Shown one piece after another: positions 27,842 through 36,893 of a stretch of 64,000 bases of DNA. Made by a program: the position numbers and the translations under genes. Numbering within the stretch: the first letter of the stretch is position 1; every line of letters starts with the position of its first letter. Source of the stretch: Spartinivicinus ruber (GTDB lineage: Bacteria; Pseudomonadota; Gammaproteobacteria; Pseudomonadales; Zooshikellaceae); the NCBI RefSeq assembly GCF_011009015.1, contig NZ_CP048878.1:981501-1045500 (forward strand), read 5' to 3'. Under the pieces are notes generated by a model that saw only the letters and a list, made by a program, of their open reading frames with translations, was not told the DNA's origin and ran no database searches.

Positions 27842-29103
27842 CACTGCTGTCCCACATTTACAGCATCCTCATTTGCTTATGATCATCTGTATTATTCGGT
27901 GGTGAGGGTGTAAATAATGCTTTAAGCTCTCTACGCTCAAACAAAGTGAGTTGCATGAGTCGAGCTATTTGAGTGATCGATAGTGTTATTCCATGAGAAA
28001 ATTTTAGATAAGCGACGAGCAAATAAGCACACATGGCTACCCATATCTGGGTTAACACGGCATTTTTAGAGGTACCGACAAACGATTTTATCTTTAGGTT
28101 TTGCTTTATCCACTTAAAAAATAGCTCTATTTTCCAGCGTTCTTTGTAAATAGCTGCAATGGTGCTGGCTGCGAGCTTACTATTATTAGTTAAAAAGTAA
28201 TATTGGTTGCCAGTCTCTGGGCATTTAAAACCGATACGACGTAAATGACCTTTATAAACAGCCCCTTGTTGGCTAGTCAACTGAATGTGCTGATCAGAAG
28301 TGACTGTACTGCTATTGTCGGTAGGCTGGCGCTTTAGTACACGGTATTTGGCTTGCTTTTTTAGTCGGGTTACAAAGAAGATTCCTTGCTCATTTAAAGT
28401 ATTAAACCAGCGATAATCAGTGTAGCCACGGTCTACAGCAAGAATACTCCCCTTGGGGAGATCAAGGCTGCGTGCTATCTGTATTTCATGACATTTCCCT
28501 TCAGTAATACTCATAAATGCAGGCAAGTAGCCATTATGATCAAACCCAACATGTAACTTGATAGCACCTTTACTTTTTCGAAAATCTGCCCAAGGAAACA
28601 TGGATAAACACAAGTCGATCACTGATGCATCAAGAGAATACAATGGATTTTTAAAACGAAACTTATGCCCTGGCCGATGATGATGACATTTATTTAATAG
28701 CTTATAAAACAAGGCTTCATAAAGCGTAGCGGGTTGCTGTTCATTGACACGGGCCAAACTACTTCTGGTGATATTTCCAATACCATGGTGATAGCGTTTA
28801 TGCTGCTGAATCGATAGGTGATCAATGATGTCACGCAAACTATTGCGACCTGAGAGTTGACCAAATAATAGCGCAACAAACTGCCCCCACCGAGTCATTT
28901 TACGTAGCCGTTGACCCGTATGATGCTGATTGGCTAGTGATTCAAACTCATGTCTAGAAAGCAACTGAAGTATTTGGTGCAAGATTGTGTTACGATGAGC
29001 CAAGGCTTAAATCCTCTGGTTTTGCAGTGTTTGGTTGCACTCTCATTGTAACAACTTATGGGGACTTAAGCCTTTTTTGTTTCAATCTTATGGGACAGCA
29101 GTG
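27842..29103 (-). mobile_element. IS4-family insertion sequence with 9-bp target duplication
   Basis: The element is 1,262 bases with terminal inverted repeats CACTGCTGTCCCA at 27842-27854 and 29091-29103 (perfect over 13 bases). It is flanked by direct copies of ATATGGATT. Intact ends, intact duplication and an intact transposase show a recent insertion. It lies in the 5' leader of the TerD-vWA gene. Confidence 0.92.
27858..29003 (-). CDS. IS4-family transposase
   Basis: The 381-residue transposase has an N-terminal DUF4372-like domain (FESLANQHHTGQRLRKMTRW). The catalytic domain has the first Asp in YSLDASVIDLCL near residue 125 and the second in AVDRGYTDY near 191. The IS4 family YREK signature is YKERWKIELFFKWIKQNLK near residue 288. 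It appears full length and undamaged, so the element is probably mobile. Confidence 0.94.
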   Translation of the reverse strand: MAHRNTILHQILQLLSRHEFESLANQHHTGQRLRKMTRWGQFVALLFGQLSGRNSLRDIIDHLSIQQHKRYHHGIGNITRSSLARVNEQQPATLYEALFYKLLNKCHHHRPGHKFRFKNPLYSLDASVIDLCLSMFPWADFRKSKGAIKLHVGFDHNGYLPAFMSITEGKCHEIQIARSLDLPKGSILAVDRGYTDYRWFNTLNEQGIFFVTRLKKQAKYRVLKRQPTDNSSTVTSDQHIQLTSQQGAVYKGHLRRIGFKCPETGNQYYFLTNNSKLAASTIAAIYKERWKIELFFKWIKQNLKIKSFVGTSKNAVLTQIWVAMCAYLLVAYLKFSHGITLSITQIARLMQLTLFERRELKALFTPSPPNNTDDHKQMRML

Positions 29104-29112
29104 ATATGGATT
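29104..29112. repeat. Target-site duplication of the IS4-type element, right copy
   Basis: ATATGGATT directly follows the right inverted repeat and matches 27833-27841. Confidence 0.9.
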
Positions 29113-29273
29113 ATAGGGTACCATAACTTTCCTACTACTGGCTTAGATGATATTGTCAGTATTAACTACGTGGGTGGGAAAAATTGTGTTGATGTAACAC
29201 AAAACATTGGCTGAAATAGAAGCTATTTTATTGATGAGCATAATTATTTGTAGCCAGTATTCGTAAGTATGAC

Positions 29274-30359
29274 TTACTTAGCAAAATCCTGTGATATGGC
29301 TCCTTTGTGGCAGCGAGGAATCACAGGCCAGTCTGCAGTTAAAAAGTAAGCATAAGTACCTTTTGGAAATTCTGGTGTGATGGTTATACGACCATTGCAC
29401 TCATCTAGTACACCTGAACCTGTTTTGTATTCATAATCGGCTAGAAAAGTTCCGTCGTATATACCACCAGGGTTGTTTTTACCTGAAGGTCGGGAGCCTT
29501 CACGTAACTGATAACTGGGCTTCATTTCAATAATGTCTGATAGTGGGTTATTACCATCTTGATAACCATACATGGCATAAATGGGGAAACCATCTGCAGC
29601 CCAGCCGACTAACGGTGAGTGTTTATTTGTAGCTAACTTTATCTTACCCAATAATCCTGTTGGTAAACCATGGTAATGATAGGCGCCATTAGGCTGAACA
29701 TGGGCATGACTGTCATCTATTCCTAAAGCAATAGCACCAGATAATGCTTCATACTGCCATTTTCCGCCCCGGTTACCTAAATACCATTCATCTGCACCAG
29801 GGTCGAAAGGGATTCCATTAGTACCAATACCGAAATAAAAACGCATGCTGAGAGGGGTTATTTGCCCAGTGAGTTTTGGTTTAGCAGAAACTTTTAGTGA
29901 GTAACTTTGCGCTCTGATTTTGTTTGGGTTGCCATTATTTGGGAAGTTACCAGTTAAATGATTGGGAATACCATTAGCCTGAATAATACGGTAACCGTTT
30001 ACTACTTTAACTTCTACCAGGCTATTTGTTTGTGGTTTAGTGGTTAATGGGACTGTATCTAAACCAGTCGTTTGCTGGGTTGTGTGCCTATGTGTTGGTC
30101 TACCCTCTCGTGTTGTATGTCTATTTTGGTCACTTTGTCTTCTATTGGGTATGCATGCTAGTTGGGATTCTGCAGGAGGTTGGCGACAATTACCAGTTAG
30201 TCTACCATGAGGTGTTTGTACTTGACAGCTATTGCCTTGCCGTTTTTCTTTACAGGCATTAAATGCCTCTTGTGGTGGGCGAGGGCGCGCCAAAGCTCCG
30301 CTTCCCCATACTGTTGTTAAAAAACATAATAAAGTTGTAATACTTAATGCTTTTATCAT
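29274..30359 (-). CDS. Secreted YHYH-domain protein
   Basis: The 361-residue protein has a signal peptide (about 1-24, ending ALA). A cysteine-containing N-terminal region (NACKEKRQGNSC, GNCRQPPAES) resembles the short leader domains seen before YHYH domains. A low-complexity linker follows, then the YHYH domain from about residue 150 with the signature GAYHYHGLP near 240 and GWAADGFPIYAMYGY near 265. YHYH proteins are secreted and their activity is not established; metal binding is suggested by the histidines. The four histidine/tyrosine signature residues are intact. Confidence 0.87.
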   Translation of the reverse strand: MIKALSITTLLCFLTTVWGSGALARPRPPQEAFNACKEKRQGNSCQVQTPHGRLTGNCRQPPAESQLACIPNRRQSDQNRHTTREGRPTHRHTTQQTTGLDTVPLTTKPQTNSLVEVKVVNGYRIIQANGIPNHLTGNFPNNGNPNKIRAQSYSLKVSAKPKLTGQITPLSMRFYFGIGTNGIPFDPGADEWYLGNRGGKWQYEALSGAIALGIDDSHAHVQPNGAYHYHGLPTGLLGKIKLATNKHSPLVGWAADGFPIYAMYGYQDGNNPLSDIIEMKPSYQLREGSRPSGKNNPGGIYDGTFLADYEYKTGSGVLDECNGRITITPEFPKGTYAYFLTADWPVIPRCHKGAISQDFAK

Positions 30360-30553
30360 TTAAAAATCCCATTTCTTTCCCAAACTAGCATAGCTTTTTT
30401 AGGGTAATATGCCAGTTTCAAAATAACTATTATTTTTAAGTTGAATATAGGATCTACATGTCAACTTGATATTATTAAGTAATTTTCAATTAACAATGTA
30501 TACTTTACTTGATTTTTATAAAGCGTGAGTAAGTTAATAAAGTTTTTCCGTAA

Positions 30554-30984
30554 TTTGATGGTTCTGTTTATCTTGATGATAAGCCTTTTTTTGCTACTCA
30601 ATATATGGGAAGTGCTGTTCATGCACAAAATTTATCAGGTGAATTAAAAAAATATTATGATATCGCTTGAAATGATTGGCTATTTTAGTGAGGAAGATAA
30701 TTCGTAAAGTATCCTTCAAAATTGCTTGAGATGATTTACCCTAATAAAGGCAATTTTATTGTTGTGGTTGATGAAGTATTTTCAAATAAAGCCTAGGGGG
30801 TAAAGTCTGCTATAAACCGCCATACAGATTTGGCTGCTTTTTCTATTAATGTACCTACATTTATACAGGGAGTTGGTTATTCTGATCATCGAAATTTTAA
30901 ACACCATACAGCAGGTGATACCTATGAGCGATTAGATTATCTGAAAATGACTAAGGTTATATATGGGGTATTCAAATATATATA
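30554..30984 (+). pseudogene. Decayed M28-family zinc aminopeptidase remnant
   Basis: Three reading-frame pieces align with the C-terminal half of M28 peptidases. Piece one (about 30560-30655) reads VYLDDKPFFATQYMGSAVHA. After a frameshift near 30660, piece two reads ISLEMIGYFSEEDNS and ends at a stop near 30707. Piece three (about 30718-30984) reads KLLEMIYPNKGNFIVVV, is broken by an internal TAG near 30797, then continues with SDHRNFKHHTAGDTYERLDY and KMTKVIYGVFKYI to a stop. The glutamate of LEMIGYF and the late HTAGDT motif are recognisable family landmarks. Two stops and at least one frameshift rule out a working gene. The N-terminal half is absent. Confidence 0.8.
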
Positions 30985-31129
30985 AGAGATAGGGGGGGCT
31001 AACAAGTAAAATTAGAACCGTTGTTCCATGTACTTACAACAATTTACATTTATATACACAACTACTGATTTATATAAGTTACTGTTTTCATAAACTAGCC
31101 TGGATTTTCTAATTTATAAGGAATAACTA

Positions 31130-31540
31130 ATGAGTCTAATAAAAAAAAGCTATCTTGGGCTGGTGTTTGCTGCTGCTTGTTTAACTCACTCGGCAGTGTA
31201 TGCCGCATGGGCGAATGTTTATTGTGCTAAGGAAGACGGTAGTGACTGGTATTGGTTGAAAGATGGTGATGATAATCAAGTCACTATTTCTGGCTCTTGG
31301 GGACGTTATCCATTGGTAAATTTTAGATATGCACAGTATTTCAGTGTGTATAAGTGGGAGTATAAAGAGGTTAATAATCAATGTAAGGATGGGTTTGTTG
31401 CTCAGCCTGCTACCAATGACAAAAGTGGTTGGTATATCTTTCAGGTATATAGCCCATATGGTGATACTTATTATGCACCTGGTAAATACGATGTCTATGA
31501 TCTGACAGCCAGTGAGATATGCAATTACGGATTTTGTTAA
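31130..31540 (+). CDS. Small secreted Trp/Tyr-rich protein
   Basis: The 136-residue protein has a clear signal peptide (about 1-25, SYLGLVFAAACLTHSAVYA). The mature part is about 110 residues, rich in Trp, Tyr and Asp with four cysteines (VYCAKED, NNQCKDG, SEICNYGFC) that could form two disulfides. No family is recognised. The AAGGAATAACTAATG start context is good. Probably periplasmic or released; function unknown. Confidence 0.75.
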   Translation: MSLIKKSYLGLVFAAACLTHSAVYAAWANVYCAKEDGSDWYWLKDGDDNQVTISGSWGRYPLVNFRYAQYFSVYKWEYKEVNNQCKDGFVAQPATNDKSGWYIFQVYSPYGDTYYAPGKYDVYDLTASEICNYGFC

Positions 31541-31692
31541 ACCTTTAATCCTGAAAGTAATTTAAACAATTTTTTTACTTCTTTCTGATCTTTTTAGTTA
31601 ATTTAATGAGGCTGTAGGATGATGCTTTTTATTCTATTCTTTAACGAAATGCTAAGCCCTAAACCAAGGCACATCGTTAAAGGTATCTTACT

Positions 31693-32562
31693 ATGGCCTC
31701 TGCTCTGGAGTATGCTCAAAAAGCAGGTGAATTGTTTACGCTGCCTGATATTGTTATACGTTTGCAGGATCTTATAGAGAGTGATAGTGCCTCTATGACT
31801 GATATCTCTGAAGTGGTCATGCTGGACCCAGCTCTGACAGCCAAAATATTAAAACTGGCGAATAGCCCGCTGTATAACTTTTCTTCACAAATTGATACCG
31901 TTAATCGCGCTATTTCGGTGATTGGTATGGCAGAACTGTTTAATTTAGCTTTGGCTACATCGGCTGTATCTGCTGTATCTGAAAATGTAAAAGGAATAGA
32001 TATAGATCACTTCTGGCAAGTAGGAGTGCATTGTGGCCTGATAGGTAGAGAACTTGCTTCAAGCTGTAAAGTTAGAAAAAAAGAAAAGTTATTTGTTGCA
32101 GGGTTACTGCATGATATTGGTCAACTAGTGGCTTTAGATAACAATGCTGAACTGACTCAGCAAGTGTTGGCTGATACTTCAGGCACATCACCTTGGGAAA
32201 AACAACAGGAATTATTTGGGTTTAGCTGGGCTGAGTGTGGTGCCGAGTTATTGCAGTTATGGCACCTTCCTGAAGACTTGTGGAAACCTATTGCAGGACA
32301 GCATACTTTAAAACCAACTGATAGTGAGGAACAGAACTTATTTACTGCAATTATCCATATTGCCAGTAGAGCAGCTAATCAAAGTTTAAGTGCTGCTTTA
32401 CCAGAAGAAAAACAGTTTGATTATACTGCTACTATTGCACCGGAAGCATGGAAAATTACGGGTCTTCAGGTAGACCAGTTAGAAGAGGCGGTAGGCTTTG
32501 CTCAGATGGAAGCAATTAATGTTATTAGTATCATTTGTCCATCAAGCGCAACAGTGTATTGA
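31693..32562 (+). CDS. HDOD-domain signalling protein
   Basis: The 289-residue protein is a stand-alone HDOD domain: LPDIVIRLQDLIESDSAS, VVMLDPALTAKILKLANSPLY, VNRAISVIGM and FVAGLLHDIG. HDOD proteins lack full HD metal-binding pairs and usually act as adaptor or sensor modules in signalling. An HD-like pair (LLHDIG) is kept here near residue 140, but whether it hydrolyses anything is unknown. No partner domain is fused and no operon partner is evident. Confidence 0.88.
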   Translation: MASALEYAQKAGELFTLPDIVIRLQDLIESDSASMTDISEVVMLDPALTAKILKLANSPLYNFSSQIDTVNRAISVIGMAELFNLALATSAVSAVSENVKGIDIDHFWQVGVHCGLIGRELASSCKVRKKEKLFVAGLLHDIGQLVALDNNAELTQQVLADTSGTSPWEKQQELFGFSWAECGAELLQLWHLPEDLWKPIAGQHTLKPTDSEEQNLFTAIIHIASRAANQSLSAALPEEKQFDYTATIAPEAWKITGLQVDQLEEAVGFAQMEAINVISIICPSSATVY

Positions 32563-32571
32563 TATACTCTT

Positions 32572-32609
32572 CCCCAATTATTTATAAATACATAACATAA
32601 ATTATGGGG
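32572..32609 (+). terminator. Possible terminator after the HDOD gene
   Basis: CCCCA and TGGGG flank an imperfect AT-rich stem-loop about ten bases after the HDOD stop. The stem is weak, so this is tentative. Confidence 0.3.
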
Positions 32610-32719
32610 GTAAGTCTGATACAGCAAGATTTGCAGTAGTTGGTTATCCCCTAAAATCTATTCGCTTGGGTTATACACACCTGTCTTGAGTGGATTGGGT
32701 TGAAAGAAAGATAAAAAAT

Positions 32720-33625
32720 TTAATCTTTAGCAATGTAGCCAAGAGAAGTAACATGGTTTTTTCCTTCAGGAGATGACATATATTTAAGGTATTCTGCCAC
32801 TTGAGGATTAGTTTTATTCTTGTCAACCACTAATAATAAGGGCCGTTTGATTTTATATTGCCCAGTAGATACTGATGCTATTGATGGCTCAACACCATCA
32901 ATTTTGAGAATTTTAATTTGGCTATAGAGAGAATCTTTTTTCAGGTTTTCTATCGCGCCAAGTGATTCATAACCTAGTGAATTTGTTATTCTTGCTACTA
33001 AAGTCATAGCTTGTTTTGCTGTATCCACTTGAGATGAACCTATCCGACTAAATTCGCTTCCATCTTTGGATTTAAAATACATTTTACGACCAGTTACCTT
33101 GGGCTTACTTAAATCAAATAAGTCAATAAAGGCACTTAGGGAACCATGCCCTTCTTTTTTTGAGATAAGACTAATTTTCTGGCTTCTTAATGAATCATAA
33201 TTAAGGCTTTTATCTACCTCGGGCCAGTTACTGTATTTACAAGAGTAAATTTCTGTAACTTGTTGCTTAGTTAGATTAGTTGTTGGGTTTTTACTACTTA
33301 CAAGGAGAACAATGGCGTCTTCAGCCAGGGTAATTTCTTTCAGTTGTGGCCATTCTTTTTTTTCTGATTGTTTGAGTGGGCGAGAAGCCATGCCGATATC
33401 TGCCTCACCTTTGGCTACTGCAGCAATACCTGCACTTGACCCTTTTGGTCTGATAATCAGCCCAATGTTTGAGTGGCTTTTAAATGATGCTTCGCTGGCC
33501 TTTACAATAGGGGTGACAGTTGTTGAGCCTACAATCGTCAGTACTTCTTTTGCATAACAAAAGGGAGAAGTAAGCATTAATACGATGAGTAAAAGCTGAA
33601 TAAGTTTTGGCTGTGTATACATCAT
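32720..33625 (-). CDS. PstS-like periplasmic phosphate-binding protein
   Basis: The 301-residue protein has a signal peptide (about 1-25, ending CYA) and a PstS-type fold: LTIVGSTTVTPIVKA, RPKGSSAGIAAVAKGEADIGMASRPLK with the phosphate-binding Ser/Gly residues, and SLGYESLGAIE. No pstC, pstA or pstB is near, so it is an orphan binding protein. Such orphans are frequent in marine bacteria and may capture phosphate or take part in surface adhesion. Two adjacent ATG codons at 33625 and 33622 are possible starts. Confidence 0.85.
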   Translation of the reverse strand: MMYTQPKLIQLLLIVLMLTSPFCYAKEVLTIVGSTTVTPIVKASEASFKSHSNIGLIIRPKGSSAGIAAVAKGEADIGMASRPLKQSEKKEWPQLKEITLAEDAIVLLVSSKNPTTNLTKQQVTEIYSCKYSNWPEVDKSLNYDSLRSQKISLISKKEGHGSLSAFIDLFDLSKPKVTGRKMYFKSKDGSEFSRIGSSQVDTAKQAMTLVARITNSLGYESLGAIENLKKDSLYSQIKILKIDGVEPSIASVSTGQYKIKRPLLLVVDKNKTNPQVAEYLKYMSSPEGKNHVTSLGYIAKD

Positions 33626-33853
33626 GGTAAAACTGCATAAAGTAAAAGGTGTATAAAATTAGTGTAACTGAAGTTTTATAATTTGTACGAATTATGGATA
33701 AAAAGGAGTAGATTGGAAAACGAACGACACACCAAGTATCTTGGGGTGTTCTAATGGAGGCTATTTAGTAATTAAAAAAGAATTTGTTAGATAAATTGCA
33801 AATAATTATAAATTATCAGTCATTTTTTGTATAAATTCATAACACGAGTTTAC

Positions 33854-33880
33854 TGCTCACCTTATAATATCAGGTGAGCA
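33854..33880 (-). terminator. Terminator downstream of the LysR-type gene
   Basis: A perfect 9-bp stem (TGCTCACCT and AGGTGAGCA) with a 9-base AT loop lies about 50 bases past the LysR stop on the minus strand. Confidence 0.55.
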
Positions 33881-33931
33881 TAATGCTAAGTCACTATAAA
33901 CTGAAGGTAGACATAATTTTTTGACTGTGAC

Positions 33932-34867
33932 TCATGCTACAAGACTTCTAACAAACTCCGGTGTTTCAAAGGTGACATCCCTAATTAAGTTACGGAACCA
34001 AATATGGTCTGGGTCCTTATCCATTCTAGGGTGCCACATTAAGCCGTAATCCAATAGGGTTTTAACGGGGCAATTAATCATGCATAGGTTAGGATTATCA
34101 CTAACCAGTCTGCAAAGAGGGGTAGGCAAAGTTAGCACTAAATCGCTTTGTTCTACTACTTCTGTAACAGACACAACTAAAGGCATTTCTAGTACGATGT
34201 TGCGATGCAAACCTCTCTCTGCTAAGGCTTTATCAATAATTCGCCAATAATTGGCATTGCCTGTATTGGCTATGTGTTTATAGCTGAGGTAGTCCTCTAA
34301 TTGAATTTGCCCTTCAGCAGCGGGGTGTTTTTTTCTAACAATACAGCTTAAGTCGGTGGTTCCCAGCTTTTCGCAAATTAAACCACTGGTTTCTTCTTCA
34401 AATACACATAAGGCTAGGTCTACTTTGCCTTGAACTAAACTTTCAGGGTTATATTCGTGCCAAGGGCTAAGTGAAATTAATGCATCAGGTGCTTCTTCAA
34501 TAAAGCGTGGCATTAATTTAGGGAATACATAGCGTACACTTACATCGCTAGCGGCAAGAGTAAAACGCTGCTTAGCAAGAGAGCTACCACGTAAACCTGC
34601 CGAAAATACGTCTTGGGCATTCTGGACGATAAAGGCAACTTTATCTCTTATTGCAATAGAAAGTGGCGTTAATTTAAGTGTGTTGTCTTCTCGGTAAAGT
34701 AAGTGATCATGCATTATACGACGTAGCTGTGACAATGATTTACTCACATTAGACTGCGTCATATTTAACCGTTGAGCGGCACGTGTTACGTTGCGCTCTT
34801 CATATAAGGCGTGTAGGCAAACCAATAAATTGAGATTAATTTCATGCAGTGGCTTCATGCTAAACAT
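33932..34867 (-). CDS. LysR-family transcriptional regulator
   Basis: The 311-residue regulator has the N-terminal winged helix-turn-helix (about 6-65: INLNLLVCLHALYEERNVTR, AAQRLNMTQSNVSKSLSQLR) and a periplasmic-binding-like effector domain (about 95-300). The opening resembles the NodD/SyrM/LeuO branch. The ATG at 34867 has an AGG eight bases upstream; 34858 and 34873 are alternatives. No divergent target gene is adjacent: the next upstream gene on the plus strand starts 520 bases away. Its regulon therefore cannot be read from context. Confidence 0.88.
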   Translation of the reverse strand: MFSMKPLHEINLNLLVCLHALYEERNVTRAAQRLNMTQSNVSKSLSQLRRIMHDHLLYREDNTLKLTPLSIAIRDKVAFIVQNAQDVFSAGLRGSSLAKQRFTLAASDVSVRYVFPKLMPRFIEEAPDALISLSPWHEYNPESLVQGKVDLALCVFEEETSGLICEKLGTTDLSCIVRKKHPAAEGQIQLEDYLSYKHIANTGNANYWRIIDKALAERGLHRNIVLEMPLVVSVTEVVEQSDLVLTLPTPLCRLVSDNPNLCMINCPVKTLLDYGLMWHPRMDKDPDHIWFRNLIRDVTFETPEFVRSLVA

Positions 34868-35386
34868 TACCAAACCTGATAGTGAAGAGGCGATAGTTGG
34901 CTGGCTTGAGCAGTTTTAAAATTCAAAAACTGTTCATCCTAACTTACATTGATACACCCTATGCTTTGATTGCATAGCCTTATGTTTTGGGTAAATGTTT
35001 AGTTAGTCCATTTGTGGTTTTCATCCTATTACTAATTCCATTTAGTTATAATTGCTTTGTTTCGTTATTCAGAATATAGAAATAAACAAGTATCTTAAGC
35101 GTAATGTAACCATGTGTAAAGCTTCAATCTTAGTAAGTGAAGTGGTTCACTAATGGTTTTGTTGGGGAAAGTGGCGATGAAGATTCAATAACATTATTTT
35201 TGACCATTAGTTGAAGTAATAATAAATATGATCTATAGGAATACTATGTGACAGCTACATCACGCTGTCATGAAGATCATGATATTTACTAATATATTGT
35301 TTAATTTGGCAATGATTAAGGTTTTAAGTAAAGAGCACTCAATAGATGACGTTTGAGTGCTCTTAAGTTCAACTAGGAGTTTATAG
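34868..35386. other. Intergenic region between lysR and a small protein gene
   Basis: About 520 bases, AT-rich, with no credible coding frame. It contains a 7-bp hairpin (TGACAGC and GCTGTCA, 35249-35270) and the strong leader hairpin at 35331-35364 described separately. Confidence 0.5.
35331..35364 (+). promoter_or_regulatory. Strong leader hairpin before a small protein gene
   Basis: A perfect 12-bp stem (AAGAGCACTCAA and TTGAGTGCTCTT) with a 10-base loop ends 22 bases before the ATG at 35387 and just before its ribosome site (AGGAG). It could be a transcript-stabilising or attenuating structure, or a terminator of something upstream; no U-tract follows. Confidence 0.55.
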
Positions 35387-35596
35387 ATGAAAGCGAATGC
35401 TTCGGTCAGCGAAAAAGCAAAACAAAGAATAGAGATCGAAAAGCAAATTGAAGATTTTTTAAACGAGGGGGGAGAAATTACAGAAGTACCAGTGCCCAGT
35501 TATGAAGAGATCTTGGATACCATCCGCAACCGCTATCAGAATGCTTGGGGGCGAGATCAGCTGACTAACTATGATAAGAGTAATAATAGTTCCTAG
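35387..35596 (+). CDS. Small protein with a SutA-like motif
   Basis: The 69-residue, charged, soluble protein has an AGGAG ribosome site at ideal spacing. The segment IEDFLNEGGEITEVPV resembles the C-terminal motif of the Pseudomonas RNA-polymerase-binding protein SutA (FL..GGK.QEV). The acidic N-terminal tail of SutA is missing, and the helix before the motif is Lys/Glu-rich. A regulatory role is an inference from this short match. The 12-bp hairpin in its leader supports regulated expression. Confidence 0.65.
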   Translation: MKANASVSEKAKQRIEIEKQIEDFLNEGGEITEVPVPSYEEILDTIRNRYQNAWGRDQLTNYDKSNNSS

Positions 35597-36136
35597 CAAC
35601 AAGTGTGGTTGTGGCGAAAATATACAAGACATATATTCTAACACTGGTTATCGATTCGCCTTAGGGAAGAGGCCAGTTGAGTGTGCGTTAATTTATTATG
35701 TTATGTCTTTCACTCTTTCTTTGTTTGAGTTAAAAAAACTAGCTTGAATTTCTTTGCAAGCTTAATTATGTCAATTCGTTTACTTAATTGGTGTGGCTTT
35801 TTTAGCGATAGTCTCCACATTAATTCCCCGTGTCGTCTGAGATAATTATCACAAGCTTCCTGAATGGAACCTAGGAAAACAACCATACCCAATACAAATG
35901 GTATTTAGGTGCGGCCATCGAGTGACAAGGCCCCATGAGCCTATAAATAATAGGTGATTGGGGTGAGGACAGTTAAATGCTCCTCAGCAATTGCTCCTGC
36001 ATTGCTCTAATTGGTGGTATTCATACCACTATGCATAAACTGTATTCTCTACTTCCTTGGTGGTCAATGAAGATAACAAAACCTAGAAATCATTTGTGAA
36101 GGGTATAACCACACAATTGAGAGCAGTTAGTTTGTG
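35597..36136. other. Intergenic region
   Basis: About 540 bases between the small SutA-like gene and a lipoprotein gene. A 60-codon minus-strand frame at 35710-35892 has no ribosome site or recognisable features and is not accepted as a gene. Nothing else is supported. Confidence 0.4.
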
Positions 36137-36877
36137 ATGAATAAGTTGTATAGCTCATCATTGGTTATTTTAGCTATTTTATTGAATACAGGTTGTGTCT
36201 CTCAAGATGATCAACCTTTTGCTAGCAGCCCAGAAAGAGCCGAACAGGCGTTATTAAAATGTGAAGCAAAAGCCCAAGCAAGCTATGAAGCGCAAGGCCC
36301 TGCAGCAGCTGAAGCCGTATGGCAAACTAAAGTGTGTGATACAGCAAAAAATATAGTTGAGCAAAACTGGCAGCAACAACGAGATATCAAACTAAATAGA
36401 AATCAGTTGCAGCAGGATGATATATTTGCCTCTATGCACTGGACGGAGTTTTTTTATAAACGTCAGCAATGTGGTTATCAGCAACAAGCCAATAAACGAT
36501 TCTGTTCTGCTTATCCCCAGTGGCAGGATAAAATGCAAAATGCCTATCAGAAAGATTTGCTAGCCAGTGATTTTGATTTGCTTATCTCTCGGGTCGAAAA
36601 ATTTTGTTCAACTAAACATTATAATGAGATTAGTTGTGCTATATGGCGTACAGCATTAGCCGATAAAAAGCAGTTAGCTTATAACCGTTATCTGACCGAC
36701 CAGCAGCAGCTACAAGCCGACTTCTATTCTTGTAAGTCTCGTTTTAGTCAATTAAGACAAGTAGCTGCTAAACATAAAAATAAGCAAAAGCTGTTGAGTT
36801 TTCAGTTTTATTCATTGCCTTGCAGTTTGGTATTACAGGCTGCATCTAAAACACAACTGGCTTATACGTTTTACTAG
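36137..36877 (+). CDS. Predicted lipoprotein of unknown function
   Basis: The 246-residue protein has a lipoprotein signal peptide with lipobox LNTGC near residue 20. The mature part is largely helical, rich in Gln, Lys and Ala, with seven cysteines including CEAKAQASYEAQG, WQTKVCDTAK and YSCKSRF. No known family is recognised. An in-frame GTG at 36134 is an alternative start. It converges with endA only 16 bases away. Confidence 0.65.
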   Translation: MNKLYSSSLVILAILLNTGCVSQDDQPFASSPERAEQALLKCEAKAQASYEAQGPAAAEAVWQTKVCDTAKNIVEQNWQQQRDIKLNRNQLQQDDIFASMHWTEFFYKRQQCGYQQQANKRFCSAYPQWQDKMQNAYQKDLLASDFDLLISRVEKFCSTKHYNEISCAIWRTALADKKQLAYNRYLTDQQQLQADFYSCKSRFSQLRQVAAKHKNKQKLLSFQFYSLPCSLVLQAASKTQLAYTFY

Positions 36878-36893
36878 GGCTTGCTAACAGGCC

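Noticed and set aside
29113-29212. Short plus-strand frame after the IS4 element reading like a protein C-terminus (LDDIVSINYVGG...)
   Set aside because: It is only about 33 codons, would run antisense into the TerD-vWA start, and no family could be recognised.
35710-35892. 60-codon minus-strand frame
   Set aside because: No ribosome site, no recognisable motif and isolated position; kept out as too weak.
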